Part shown: positions 49,081 through 62,302 of the stretch, one piece after another | How positions within the stretch are numbered: position 1 is the first letter of the stretch | Layout: each line of letters starts with the position of its first letter | Assembly: GCF_905475345.1 (NCBI RefSeq) | Contig: NC_066587.1 | Coordinates: 16,622,058-16,686,057, forward strand | DNA length: 64,000 nucleotides | Direction of reading: 5' to 3' | Source: Vespula vulgaris | Lineage: Eukaryota; Arthropoda; Insecta; Hymenoptera; Vespidae | Made by a program: the position numbers and the translations under genes | The notes under the pieces: model-generated | The model's database searches: none | What the model saw: the letters and a program-made list of their open reading frames with translations, nothing else | What the model was told of the DNA's origin: nothing

Positions 49081-51019
49081 TGATCTATAATAGAAGCAAT
49101 GATCGATACGTCAGGAAAATGATATATACGATGCGGTCTAATCTACTTACTTGATCAAAGATTAACTTCCTATCTCGAGGACACGACCTCGATTGCGGCG
49201 CTCGAAGACGTCGGCTCCATTGAAATCGTAAATGCACACAACGAGATATCGTTTGATCTTATCCGAAGTAAATCGAACGTCGCTTTCAGGTTAAAACCAC
49301 TTTTAAAATTTCTATTCGTAAATTTCATCGGTAAATATATACGCGAGAAAGTATTATAAAAGATGTACTGGGTACATCTTTCAATATGGTTTTATCTACA
49401 TAAAAAAGAAACTTCTTTTTTCCTCTTTTTCTTTCTTTTTTTTTTTTCACGTTAAAAATCCTTCGATCCGAGATTAGGAATCTTTCAATGATCTTAAAGA
49501 AATTTTCAAACGATGTATGTATTATATATCATCGTATAGAAGGTAAAAATTTTTTTCTATACGTATTCACACGTCTTCGATTGGTATGGATTTGTTTTCC
49601 CAAAATATCGACAAAATTAAATTTAATCAATGAAATTATTATCAGGAAGGAACGATAATAACTTATTTGCTTTATTTCATAAAAGATTCGATTCGATTAA
49701 TCCCGACAAAATTCAATCAATGATCTAGCATTTAATCGAAGAGAGAAACATTAATTCGTATGTTTTTTATTTTTTATTAAAATCTTGGATATGGATAAAT
49801 TATTTAATGATCTCTCGACGAAGCTTAGATCAATTATATAAAAGATATATATAAAATATTGCCATCATATTAGACATCAAATTTATTATTATTTTTTTTT
49901 TATCTTATAGTTATTATATCTGATTCATAGGAATTTTTCAATGATCACGATGAAACTTTATGAATGATATATATTATCGTGTCTAAAGGAATACAATACC
50001 TTTTGTTTCTATTATTTCATTATTATTATTATTAATATTATTACTATTATTATTGTTATATATTTGACACACAAAGAGAGTATTCGAGCATATACGGTCA
50101 ACGTAGGAAAACTCAAAGCCGGGAGAGATACTACTACCCGCTATAATTAGTCGTCCTTGCTTGTGTCGACTGATCCGGCGCTCGACTCCATTCATAGAAT
50201 GCAGCTTTTCCACGAGCCATCGGCATTGGACGACGTATGGATGCTACTCATCGTTGAACATACTACATACATATATGCATACATACATATATGTGTGTGC
50301 GCACGTTTGTGTAAAATACATGCAGACACACACACACGCATATATATCTATCTCACTCACATTACAAGGGCAAAGCCGATAACTGATCGAAGTTGGAAAA
50401 GGGCATTGGGGGTTGCAAAGAGAGAGAAAGAGAGAGAAAACCAATTTCTACCTACACTTAGGAGACTAACATAGTTGAAAGCATTTTTCTTTTTTTTTCT
50501 TTTTTTTCCTTTCTCTCTCTCTCTTTTTTCTTTCTTTTTTTTTTTTTTAAGTAAACACCAGATTTCAATGTAGCAGCAAGCAAGACAAAAATTCCACATT
50601 GGTACTTTCCAAACGTAAATATTAGAAAAGTATTCTCTTTATCCTAAAAATCTTTTCTTGAAATTCTTTTTATCTTTTAAACAGATCTTTAACGTTATTT
50701 ACGAATAAACCTAAGTATTAACAGTTTTATCGTTTATTTGTTAATTTAACGAAGATGATAAAGAATGATGATCTTCATATTTAATGTATTTATTTGTCTA
50801 TTCGTGTATACGTATGTATATTTATCAACTTTTTTAAAGGTTAAGGACGAAATGTATTTATTATTATTATTATTTCAAATACCATTATTGTTTACTATAT
50901 TTATTATCATTAAAATAATACTATTTATATGGATTTATTACTTTACTTAAATCTTTCCTTTTATTATACAATATTACAATATTAAATGAATTTGTCCATA
51001 CAATATTATTTTTCTATGT

Positions 51020-51022
<3 letters not shown>

Positions 51023-51067
<45 letters not shown>
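51023..51067. repeat. (TA)n microsatellite
   Basis: Pure TA run of about 45 bases. Confidence 0.95.
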
Positions 51068-51070
<3 letters not shown>

Positions 51071-51501
51071 TACATACACATCATAGACTAACATGAATAA
51101 ATTACAAATTACTTATATACACATATACTTATGTAAGGAAGACACCATATGTTATTTATACTTATATATACATCTATTTATTTAATATATATTTATTTTA
51201 TTTATAGTATATAGTTTTATGCTTTATAGATATAATACTTAGATAGAAAAAAATAAGACAAATAAATGTTTCACCTTAACCTTTAAAAAATACATATATG
51301 TTATATAAATAAATTTTATATACATACATACATACATATATACATACATACATACATATATATATATATATACACACACACATATGCATGTTAATTATTT
51401 TCTTTTAAACGATTTATCTCAACGCGACGACCAAATGAAAAGATAAAACCATTTAGAAATTATGAAAGCACGCAATTTCTTTTGCCCACGTTATATACCT
51501 G

Positions 51502-51503
<2 letters not shown>

Positions 51504-51551
<48 letters not shown>
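51504..51551. repeat. (TA)n microsatellite
   Basis: Pure TA run of about 48 bases, followed by CA-rich sequence. Confidence 0.95.
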
Positions 51552-51554
<3 letters not shown>

Positions 51555-52412
51555 CACATACATACACATACGCACACACATATATATTTTTGTAACCTTT
51601 ATTGTGGGCGTCTCGTAATTAGTTCTATTGAAGATTATGAAAAGTATGGAGATATGTATACGTGAGTGTACATTGTACACTTTTTTATGGACATACTCCC
51701 CCCCTCTTTCTCTTTCATGTAACGTAAATAAATTATACTGCGCACCTTGGCCGGTCGATAAACACGAGAGACTATCGTGCTCCTATAATTAGCACTGATG
51801 ACGCACCTAATAATTAGTATCGGATCCTAAATGTATTTTAAACGTATAACGTAAGCTCATATTCTTCTCTCTCTCTCTCTCTCGTCTCCCTTTACCGTGA
51901 AATTTAAACGGAGAAAAAATCAGTATATATGTGTATGTGTGTTCTCTAAGTATATACTAAATACTTTCTCTCTCTCTCTCTCTCTTTCTCCCCCCCCCTC
52001 TCTCTCTCTCTCATGTAGAACGGTGTTAAGTAAAAATATATCTAATGGAAAATGTCAGTGGAACGACTAGAATGAAATTTCAAGGATGCTTCGTCCTTTC
52101 CAAAGGTTCTATTATAATGCTATTCACGTGGTAGTATTCTTGTTGACTTCTATATTATATTAACCACCATTATCAAATATTATTTTTATTATTATACATA
52201 TTGCCTCTCATAAAAGTAAGATTATTATTTTCATAACGCACGTGTGCCTACGGTAGGATTCATTCATTCGTACAGATATCGATAAACGTTGCATATATTT
52301 TTTTATCGAATTACATATGCCATCACCGTGTGTATCTGTCTGCATGTGTGTGTGTCATCTATTTGACATTTTGTATATATGCATGAGCTATAAAAAGGGA
52401 TGTTATATTGTG

Positions 52413-52456
<44 letters not shown>

Positions 52457-52559
52457 TTTTTCTTTTAAATGTTAGTAAATTAAAATTAAAAAAGAAAAAA
52501 AAATTTGTACGAAATTAGCAATGGCAAATGTGTCGTAACATATATTTAAAATGATAAGA

Positions 52560-52800
52560 GTTCATTATAATTAAAAGTTCAAAGTTTATCGTCAAAATGG
52601 CGAACAAAATTATTCGAATAGCTTTTCTTTTTTCTTTTTTCTATTTCACTTTATTACAAAGTTTCATTTTTAGAATAAAATAATGTAATTAACAATTCGA
52701 AGCTTGTTGTTCAAATGGCGAATAAAAATGTTCGAACATCTTTCTTTTTTTATTCTTTCCTTTCATTTCCTCTGTTTCACTTCGGTACACCGTACCAAAG
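52560..52800. repeat. Diverged direct duplication, about 118-bp period
   Basis: Two copies share AAATGGCGAA, TTCGAA, a TTTTCTTT-rich tract and TTTCACTT, starting near 52593 and 52711. Both read as short Met-Ala-Asn starts, but neither frame is kept. Confidence 0.65.
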
Positions 52801-53157
52801 GGAAATACTTGCGAACATAGGGAAGTCACCCCTCGGAATGTATTTCAACCCCCTTAAGGAGAATTACTTTCACAGTGACAAAGAACGTAGACAGTGAATT
52901 CTTGACATGGTTCGTCTGTTCTAACGTAGTTTACGGATAAACGTAGGGTATAGACGATGTAACCGAAAATTCCACGTCTTCTCGATAACAACGCAAAGCT
53001 AAGGAACCTCATGAAGAGAAGTTCTTGAGGTATAAAATTGTGTGTGTATGTGTGTACTTATCACATAACAAAGTGAAAATCTTCTGTGACATTTATTTCT
53101 TAGTGAATTCCTCCAAAGATTTATTCGAGTCTTTTTCTTTAAAATAGTCTGAGAAAA

Positions 53158-53198
<41 letters not shown>

Positions 53199-53243
53199 AA
53201 AAAGATTTCATTTAATATAGTTTTATATATATATATAGGTCAC

Positions 53244-53287
<44 letters not shown>

Positions 53288-54630
53288 ATTATATATATAA
53301 AAAAATGAATACATACATATATAAAAAATTTGATATTTCGTTTGAAATATATATATAAAAACTTGGATGTTAATACAAACTTGTAATAGTTAAAAAAATT
53401 CGTTATATTAAAAGTGAATCAATATTAATAATGATAATAATTTTTATTAATAATAAATAACAATTTTTCTCTCTTTCTTTCTGTCCTTTTCTTTTCTTTT
53501 TTAAATAATATTTCAATTCATAAATTTAATAATTTCATCATATTCAATATCAATATATGACAATATTAATGTTACAAAGATAAAACGATACCAATATATA
53601 ATAAGAACAATAATAGTAACAAATAAAACAAATATTCTTCAAAATCTTAAAGTTTATTCATTTTTATGTTCATTGTTATACGAAAATATCCTGATGTTGT
53701 CTATAGTAGGAAGATGTGAAAGTTAATTTTTTTAACACGTTGAAAAAAATGAAAGAAAAAAAAAGGAACAAAAAACAATATAATCCGGTTTTAGGATTTG
53801 TCTGTCTGCACGTCGACGACCGTGAAACCTTTCGAACCCCTTTTACGATCGAACTCACATGACTTTAAATGACCTCTCTTTCTCTCTCTCTCTCTCTCTC
53901 TGTCTCTCTTTCTTTCTTTCTTTCATACACACACGCACGCATAAATGCATGCACGCACACACACATGTACACACACCAAATCATTTGCAAGAGAAATAAT
54001 ACCTATACATATATACATACATACATAATATGGGTCACGGTAAGAAAATGGATCCGGTGTAAAAGTTTCGATGCGTTTTTCCTTTCTCGTTCTCGCAGCA
54101 CGTCGTCGGAGTAGCAGGAACGAAGCTCTTTCTTTAATAGATTCACGTATTCGTGCATATATGTATAAATATATACATATATACATACATACGTATATAT
54201 GTATATAATATACCATTATGTATACATATAAAGTCATAGCCATAAACGCGAAACGATTTCTATGTACGATCCTTGCACGGATCCGTTCGTATGCGACCTT
54301 GTGTGCATACGAGATTCTTGCGTAATACAAAAAGGAACTAGGATGATAATATATACTCGATACATACATATAAACAGCAGACATACATCAAATGTATACA
54401 TATATGTGTGTATATATATATATATATATTTATATATATAAAATAAAAAATAAGATATATAAAATAATAGAAAAATAAATAAATAAAGAAAGAAAGAAAA
54501 TAAAAAATAAAAAAGAAGCCCTTTTCTATTCCTATATAATAAAACGAGGAATTTGAAATTATTATAGTATTCCAAAGATATTCATGGAATCTATTACGTG
54601 AGACCTCTTTCTCTATCACATTATAAATAA

Positions 54631-54633
<3 letters not shown>

Positions 54634-54698
<65 letters not shown>
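54634..54698. repeat. (TC)n microsatellite, about 65 bp
   Basis: Uninterrupted TC run; a second one follows at about 54814-54854. Confidence 0.95.
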
Positions 54699-54705
<7 letters not shown>

Positions 54706-54809
54706 ATATTACCTTATTGGATAGGTATTATAAATTGAATGTATTATCGAAGAAGAGAAGACGTCTTGAGTTTAATAAAGAAGTCACGATCCTCAAAGCG
54801 TCCTTTATT

Positions 54810-54856
<47 letters not shown>

Positions 54857-55675
54857 CTGTCTCTCTGTCTCTTTCTCTCTACTCCTTCCCATATTATCTC
54901 TTCTGTCGTTACTTCAAGTACGACGCTAAACCCTTTTGATAGAAATTGGCACAGTTAATTTCAATATAGATGGCCGAGAAGGATAAGTGGTGTTAGACGG
55001 AAATACGTTCGGAGAGTTCCGTGAAGATAGTTACGAGAACGTCTTTCTAGGACAAATCGGTAAAAGGAATACCACACCGTCCATTCAGTTCTATTTCAGG
55101 AAATGTATTTGTACTCACTCACTCACTCACTCACTTACTCACTCTCTCTCTCTTTCTTTATCTTTTACGTTCACGGATCTACTTTCTTCTTTTCCTTTTC
55201 TATGTCTCTACCCACTTGCAAAAGCTGTTTTCTCTTGGACATTGACTAGCAAAGAAGAAGAAGAAAAAGAAAGGGAGGAAGAAGAAGCTGTGCTCTCTCT
55301 CTCTCTCTCTCTTTCTCTTTATCTATCTAACTATCTTTCTATCTTTCTCTTTCTCTTACTCTCTGTCGCGAGTAATAACGACGGGCCGGAAGTAAGGATG
55401 GCTAAAAATAACGGTTACATATTATATACCAACGGACGCACAAATAACCCCGTAAAAGTAGCAAGAAAGGTAATCGAATATGGAAACCAGACATTTCGAA
55501 GTAGTATATTTTAACGTGGGCGCTTTATACCACTCTAAATACTCTTCCTCCCACCCCTTCTATTCCATCGTATCACCGCATCGATTCCAAGATCGACCGA
55601 GTTTTCATTGCGTGGGTGGTACTATCCGAAAAGATATAGGTATACGTATATCTATATTACGTGTGTGTGGGAGAG

Positions 55676-55706
<31 letters not shown>

Positions 55707-56041
55707 AAGAGGGGTAGAGTTAAATAAGAAAAATTGGATTAGCTTCTCGATTCTAGTAGGTTCACGTTTTCGTACGATCAACCTTCTCTGAGAAAGTATT
55801 TTTCTCTTTTTCTTTTTTCCTTGTCATTTTAACGTCAACGAGGTCAAGGAAAAGAATGCGATTACAAGAAAACGACGAAGGGAAGAACGGACGTGTCCTT
55901 TCATTCATCGGCTTCTTTCATCTCTTCTTTCATCTTTATCCCTATCATCTATTTTTTATCTCTGCACACTTCTTCTAACTACTTTGATAATTTGATACTT
56001 TAAAATATTGGAAAAGAAAAAAGGAAAGAAAAAATGTTTAC

Positions 56042-56640
56042 TGTCGAAAGATTGAATACTCATTATATTTATCCTTTTAATTATTCGTTTTACAGTGAGT
56101 GGGCGCGAAAAGTTTCTAGACTTGTAGTTTTACTATATGAAAAAAAAATAAATAAATAAAAGAAAGATAAGAGCGCAAAGTAAATTAAAAAACAATTTAG
56201 CTTAATAAATCTTTCCAAAGGATAGAACGCGTTGAATATTCATTGTGTGTTTTTATTCTTTTAATTATTCATTATATACAGGATAGATGTCAAAAGTTCC
56301 TAGACACTTGTAGTTTTACAATTTGAGAAAAGAAAAATATAAGTAAAGAAATAAAAAAAAAGGAGAAAGAAAGAACAAAAAAGTTCGCCTGAAAAGTTTT
56401 TCTAAAGGATACGACGTATCGAATATTCATTATATTTATTCCTTTTTAATTACTCATTATATACAAGATTGGTGGTAAAAGTTTCTAGACGGGTAAAAAA
56501 TTCTTAAGCTTGTAATGTTTATAATTTGAAAATAAGAATTGACCTAAAAAAAAAAACATCGCGGAAAAGAGTAATTGATCGTTAACATCGCCTAAAAACT
56601 GTTAAATTCATTCTGTATTTATTCTTTTAATTATTCACTT
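56042..56640. repeat. Tandem array of an inverted-repeat family element, about 185-bp period, 3 units
   Basis: The landmark AAAAGTTTCTAGAC / AAAAGTTCCTAGAC recurs at about 56110, 56293 and 56478. That is 184-185 bases apart, each time preceded by TTTAATTA.TCATT and ATACAG/AAG.T, and followed by TTGTAGTTTTAC or a variant. Units start with GGATA.GACG..GAATATTCATT. The array closes with AAGAGTAATTGATCGTTAACATC, which resembles the inner right arm of the CTAGAT family. The copies differ at many positions, so the array is old. Confidence 0.65.
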
Positions 56641-57840
56641 AATTTAAAAAAAAAATTCAGTTTATAGCTCTTTTTCTATAAGATTTTTACTTTTTCACGA
56701 AGATAGACAGAAATACGAGATAGATAGATAAATAGAGATAGAGAGAGAGAGAAGTATACGATCGATAGAAAGAATCGAGACCTTCCAATCAGTCTCTCTT
56801 TGACAACGACTCGAAACGTCCGTCAGAAAAAGAAGAATAAAGTTCACTCTCATTTCTCATCCTTCTTTCTCTCTATATATCCTTTATCTGTCTATCTCTC
56901 TCATGTTTGACAAAGCCTATATGTACTTGAAAAATCTCTATCTCTGTCTCTATGTCTATGTTGATCACTGTCTCTCTCTTTCTCTTTATGTTTCATACTG
57001 TAAAAAAGAATCTTTATTCAATAGATTAAAACAAAAGAAATTTTTTACTACTCCTATCAGCGATAAAACTATAAACTGTCAGTCAAATAATTTTTTTCTT
57101 AATCCTCTTCTTTCTATACATTTTTTTTTTTATATATATATAAATCTTGTTTGTTTGCTTTCTTTTTTTTTTCATATAAAGAAAAAAAAAGGTTAATTAA
57201 TTTTTATTTCATATTCGAATATCAATGTTTATTCAGAAAGTATAAATAATGCTTAATATCATATAGTCATATTATAAGTATCATTTTTTTATTGTAATTT
57301 TATATTGTAAATGGAACAACAATAAAATGTAGATTACAAATTATCTAAAAGAAGAAGAGACTGATAAAATATGTTTTATAAATGAAAGATCAATTTCTTC
57401 ATAAAAAAATATATTTAATATGTCAAAAAATTTATTAGAAATGAAAGAACAATTTCTCATGAGAAATTAAGTTCAATGCCAGAGATATTGAAAAACAAAA
57501 CAAAAAAAAATAAATAAAAATAAAAATAAAAATTTTACTGGATATCATACATTAACAATTCTTCTTGATGGTTAGTTTAACGTAACATTGAAGAAAGGAG
57601 TTGAAAAAATGTTATTACAAATCGATATATCTTTTTGATAGTTAAGTTAATATCATTTGAAAAAGAAAAAAGAAAGAAAAAAAAAGAGAGAGATAATAGA
57701 AATTTTATTACGAATGAAATCTTTTCATCTTTTCCTTGTAAATTAAGTTGATATATATAATATTGAAAAACAAAAAAAAATTATTGCAAATGACAAATGA
57801 ATTTCTTTTTGAAAATGACATTTTCTGACAAAGAAAGAAA

Positions 57841-57842
57841 GA

Positions 57843-57919
<77 letters not shown>
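57841..57919. repeat. (GA)n microsatellite, about 79 bp
   Basis: GA run with one C interruption. It produces Ser/Leu and Arg/Glu open frames on either strand. Confidence 0.95.
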
Positions 57920-57923
<4 letters not shown>

Positions 57924-57959
57924 AGAAAGAAAGAGAAAGAGAAAAGATTCATAAAATAC

Positions 57960-58390
57960 TATTTCTATGGAAGACCGTTGGCACTGACTGCAGAGTCGTC
58001 GAGCCAATGAGAGTAGGCGAAAGCTTGCACGTCGATAAGTGTACCAGACGAGGAGGAGAAAGAGAAGGAAGATAAAGAGGAGGAGGAGGAGGAGGAAGAG
58101 GAGGAGTACGATGACAATGATGACAACGATGACGCAGATGACGTCGATGACACGAAGAGGAGTGGAGAGGTGAGGTGAGGTGAGGTGAAGAGATACTCTA
58201 CCACCTACCTCCAGCATCTCTATCTCCTCGATTCGTGCCGCTCTCGCTCGTTTAATTCGCCTTAATCGCAACGTCACGACCCCTTCCTTCCGCTTCGGCT
58301 CACGTCCGGATGTGAGCTTAACTCGGACGGCTACCGCGCCGAGAAAGAGGGAGAGGGGAGGAGGAAACTCTAGTCGGTACTTTCGTTCCA
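57960..58390. promoter_or_regulatory. GC-rich, CpG-containing island, possible promoter or leader
   Basis: This block contrasts sharply with the AT-rich flanks. It has a GAG/GAC-rich stretch with a GATGACGTCGATGA core (full CRE TGACGTCA-like, about 58138-58150), GGTGA repeats at about 58168-58187 and several CpGs. A minus-strand open frame of 227 codons and an acidic plus-strand frame both cross it. They run into microsatellites and resemble no family. It is more likely 5' flanking or UTR sequence than coding. Confidence 0.4.
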
Positions 58391-59264
58391 CTATGTATAT
58401 ATCTGTATACGTGTATGTATCTATATTGTGTGTATATATATGTTATTGTTGAATTTATTCGATGTTTATACACATATGTTACTGTAATTTAGTTATGTTT
58501 TTATATCTGTGTATAAATAATTAAAAGAAAAGAAAAAAAAAAAAGAAAAAAGTGATAATAAATACATTTATACGTATACAATTTTTTAGTAGGTTCATTT
58601 CTAGATTTATATAAATTTATGCAATTATAAATTAATTACGTTGCGTTGATTCGCGTGATAATTATAAATAATATTTAAATACCTGTATATATGTAAATTT
58701 GAATGTATATATATATATATTCAAATTATATATATGTATATGTATTTAATATATGTAAAATGTCGTGTCGAGTTATGTAATCCAGAGGATACAAAGTCTG
58801 GAAATTTCATTCCCCACCGTAAGAAGATCGTAGGATCTGCTTATGTTTTCTTAGGTTCCGTAAGATGAGATATATAAGTAAAGGAAGGAGAGACCGATGC
58901 TCCCTCCAGCCGTGTCCGACATGCTCGAGGAAGATCAGCCAAAAGGTAAAAGAAACACGAGAATCGCTGAGATCAACCGTGAGAAAGAGGAACAGAGACA
59001 GAGAAAAAGAAAGAAAAGGGGAAAAAAAGAGAATGATTTTCTCCTAAAGATTTGGTCCATCTTATTTTTAATTTCTTTTCTTTTTTGTACGATTGAAGTT
59101 CATTTTGTTTTCAAATTGCTCAAAATTGATTTTCTATTTATCCGATCAATGAGTAAAGAGATTTTACGTGATCGCATTTAACTAATTCTATTCATCTATC
59201 TTTAGTCTTTTTAGATTAGGATACAACGAATCGTCCAGATGAAAATAACTATTTTATTGAGAAA

Positions 59265-59267
<3 letters not shown>

Positions 59268-59342
<75 letters not shown>
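59268..59342. repeat. (GA)n microsatellite, about 75 bp
   Basis: Uninterrupted GA dinucleotide run. Confidence 0.95.
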
Positions 59343-59347
<5 letters not shown>

Positions 59348-59592
59348 GAAAGATTATCGAGGCAACGGGAAATTGAAAATTTTCCACTTCGATCTGTCTA
59401 GGGTATTATAAACACACACACTCACACAGAGAACTTTTACGGAGATCCTTTTTTCTATATAACACTTCCGATTATAGAAATAGATTCATATATAAATATT
59501 TCACAATTAGATGTCTACCTTCCGGAAGATTAAAAATATCACTAAGGAAATTAGAGATTACCCGATATATATTTGTATGTATTCGCATACGA

Positions 59593-59693
59593 GGATCATT
59601 TAAAAAATTCGCGATTATTTTTTTTTATACTTTAAGATTTTGGAAACGAAATTTCACGATTAAAAAAAGGACCGCAAATTTTTCGAATGATCC
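59593..59693. mobile_element. 101-bp inverted-repeat miniature element
   Basis: Left GGATCATTTAAAAAATTCGC and inverted right GGATCATTCGAAAAATTTGC begin arms of about 31 bases with few mismatches, around a 40-base core. It can fold into one long hairpin. No coding capacity. Probably a MITE; a distinct family from the CTAGAT elements. Confidence 0.6.
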
Positions 59694-61199
59694 ATATACT
59701 TCAAACGACACCTCGCAGCAACGCATCGTTCGGTATATTAATTTATATAATTACGATCAAATTAAAATCAAAGCTAACACATGTTTTTCTTCATTTCTTT
59801 TTTTTTTATTTAATTTAATTAAACGTTAAATTATAGTCGTACCAATTCGACTATTCTCTCAATTTCATTACTTATTCGAAAAGTTAACGAAAGCAAGTAC
59901 CTACCTATATATCTAACTACCCCTCCCTCTCATCTTAGTTCGCTCACCCTAGGTCAATCTAATTTTCCTACGAATTTCCATAATTACACGTTTTAGCTTT
60001 AATAACTCGACCCGTTATGATAAACGAACTTTGAACTTCGAACGTTAATTTCCACATTATTTTCATTTCCACTTTAATTTCAACATTAATTAGAAGCCAA
60101 TTCCCAATTTTAAGTTGGATACAGAAAGACTCATTGAATGTTCATATCATATTATTTTCTAGTTTTCTTATTGACCTTATTCGAAAGTCTATTTTACGAA
60201 TAAATAAATGAAGCTTTATACTCTGTCTTTCTTTCTCTAATTTATTGATATATTATTACTGTTGTTAAAATTATTGTTAAAAATATTATTAAAACTGTTG
60301 TTAAACATGTATTATTACTCTTATTAAAACAGATTAGTGTAATAATTAATCGAACAAAAAAATTAAAGAAAAAAATAAATAGATAGATAGAAAGTAAATA
60401 AAGTAATAATTTTATAAATAACCCTTTATAATCGAAATCTTCTTATCGTTTCTATAAAAGAAGAAAATAAAAAAAAAAACAAGAAAATACAATTAATTTT
60501 CTAATAAAATTAATTTCCCTGTTCGTCTTCTTTACTCTCCATCTCTTTGTTTCCTTCTTTATTATTATCTTTTCATAATCATAAACGCAAAAAACTATTT
60601 CGACTTAACTGATTGGGTATTCATTACGCAGCTTGGATAACGTATAAATTCACGACCTAATGAGAATAGAAATGAATTTGATATATTCATGAGTGACATT
60701 CCTTTACGTAACGTTACCTCACTAAGGACCTCTTTTATAAACGACGACGACAATGAAACGACGACAAGGACAACTACTATGATGAACTAAGATCGTAGGT
60801 ATAATAAAGACACCAGATATAATACTCCGCAGTTTAGTGTGTTATCCTAGAAAGTATAATGTCATCTTCGATATATCCTATCGTTATCGTCATTATTCAA
60901 CATCGACGTTGATTGTATCGATCCAAACTATACGTATCAGTCACTTTTAAAAGCTTATCTCGAAAAAGGATCTCTCGTTTGTTACGATGTTTTCTCGTTC
61001 GCTCGTAAAAAAAATATTGCTTTAATTTAATCGAACGTAATAAATATATATTAGCATCAATTAAAATTATTTTCATTGATTATAAATTTTAAATGCATGG
61101 ATTTTTACGATATATCGTCAAAATTAATTGTCAAACATAATTTCGAATTACATTTTTCGAAAATTCCTCTATCCTGTTTCTAATTGTATTTCTGTACAA

Positions 61200-61201
61200 A
61201 A

Positions 61202-61232
<31 letters not shown>

Positions 61233-61234
61233 AT
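61200..61234. repeat. (AAAT)n microsatellite
   Basis: About nine AAAT units. Confidence 0.9.
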
Positions 61235-61834
61235 ATATGTATATACACATATAAATAATTTATCAAGTTACAATTACGTAACGAATAATTTTTATAACTA
61301 TCGGAAATAGATCGTTTTTCAAGATAAATATAAATTTTTTAAATATTATGTTGGATTAAATTATAAGAAAAAAAATATACAAAATAATATGATATTAAAA
61401 TAAAATGAAATAAAATAAATAGAAAGTATATCCAAAAAAAAAAAGAGAAAAACAATCTTTTTTAATTGAAAATAAAATTATAAAGCATTGAAAATAAAAA
61501 AAAAAAATCCAAGCTTCTTTCTCGTCAATTTTTCCTTTCATTGTATTCGCACGAACTATGCAATATTATTCAGACGAAATTCTTGCAAATTTAGGACGAA
61601 ATTTGCAGCACATAGGATGAAATTTGAGTATCCGCAACAACACATGGAATTTGCGCTCCTGATAAAAAAATATATATATAAATAAACATGCGTCAAACGT
61701 AGAATAGGTATTGTGTTGTTGATGTTAGTACCGTTGCATATTCCTTTCTTTTTTTCTTTTTTTTATTTTCGTTTGAACCTCGTACTGCGTTATAATATGT
61801 AACGACGCGATGTATTCTACTACTACTACAACAC

Positions 61835-61886
<52 letters not shown>
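61835..61886. repeat. (CGA)n trinucleotide array, about 52 bp
   Basis: Pure GAC/CGA triplets, CpG-containing and unusual in this AT-rich region. There is no coding context. Confidence 0.9.
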
Positions 61887-62234
61887 AATGATAACGAAAA
61901 CCGAAATGTCAAATGTGTAGCCTCGAGCGTTTTTATTTTTGCTTCTTCATATCTGTCAGCAAAATATTCCTATATTCCGAATGTTGTTGAAGCATACGTT
62001 ATTTTTCCTTTTTATACAATTTTGTTTACGAAAGAAAAATAACTAAAAAAGAAAAAAAAAAATAATAATAATAATGTAATTAACCCTTTCATAATAAAAT
62101 TTTTTTCTTATCGTATTTATAAAAAAATATATACTACGCGCACACAGTTATATACACAATATTACAGTATAACACTTATACGAGTATAATCTTTACTATA
62201 CTAAGTGTAATTTATATAAATTTAAGGAAAAATA

Positions 62235-62302
62235 AAAAAGTAATTGATTTTTAAAATTATCTAGGAACTTTTGGATGATGGTACGATCATCCTATATTAT
62301 AA
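62235..62302. mobile_element. Half of a CTAGAT-family inverted-repeat element
   Basis: Read on the minus strand, CCAAAAGTTCCTAGATAATT is followed by TTAAAAATCAATTACTTTTTT, which matches the arms of the elements at 40152 and 46498. The partner arm was not found nearby, so it is a solo end or a truncated copy. Confidence 0.5.

Larger units (their letters stand above)
47575..57959. other. 10-kb stretch with no recognised gene
   Basis: After the GPx 3' UTR this is AT-rich DNA with diverged duplications (47890-48135, 48757-49080, 52560-52800), many CT, GA and TA microsatellites and the 185-bp tandem array at 56 kb. GC-richer, exon-like patches occur at about 49150-49310, 50060-50250, 54960-55080 and 55380-55640. 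Each has open frames on one or both strands but no family I recognise. It may be intergenic DNA or the interior of a large CBL intron. Confidence 0.4.

Noticed and set aside
58020..58170. Acidic plus-strand frame with Glu and Asp runs
   Set aside because: No start codon in frame. The sequence is a GAG/GAC low-complexity stretch.
57708..58391. 227-codon minus-strand open frame
   Set aside because: Half of it is poly-Ser/Leu from a GA microsatellite and the rest is a low-complexity hydrophobic run. It looks fortuitous.
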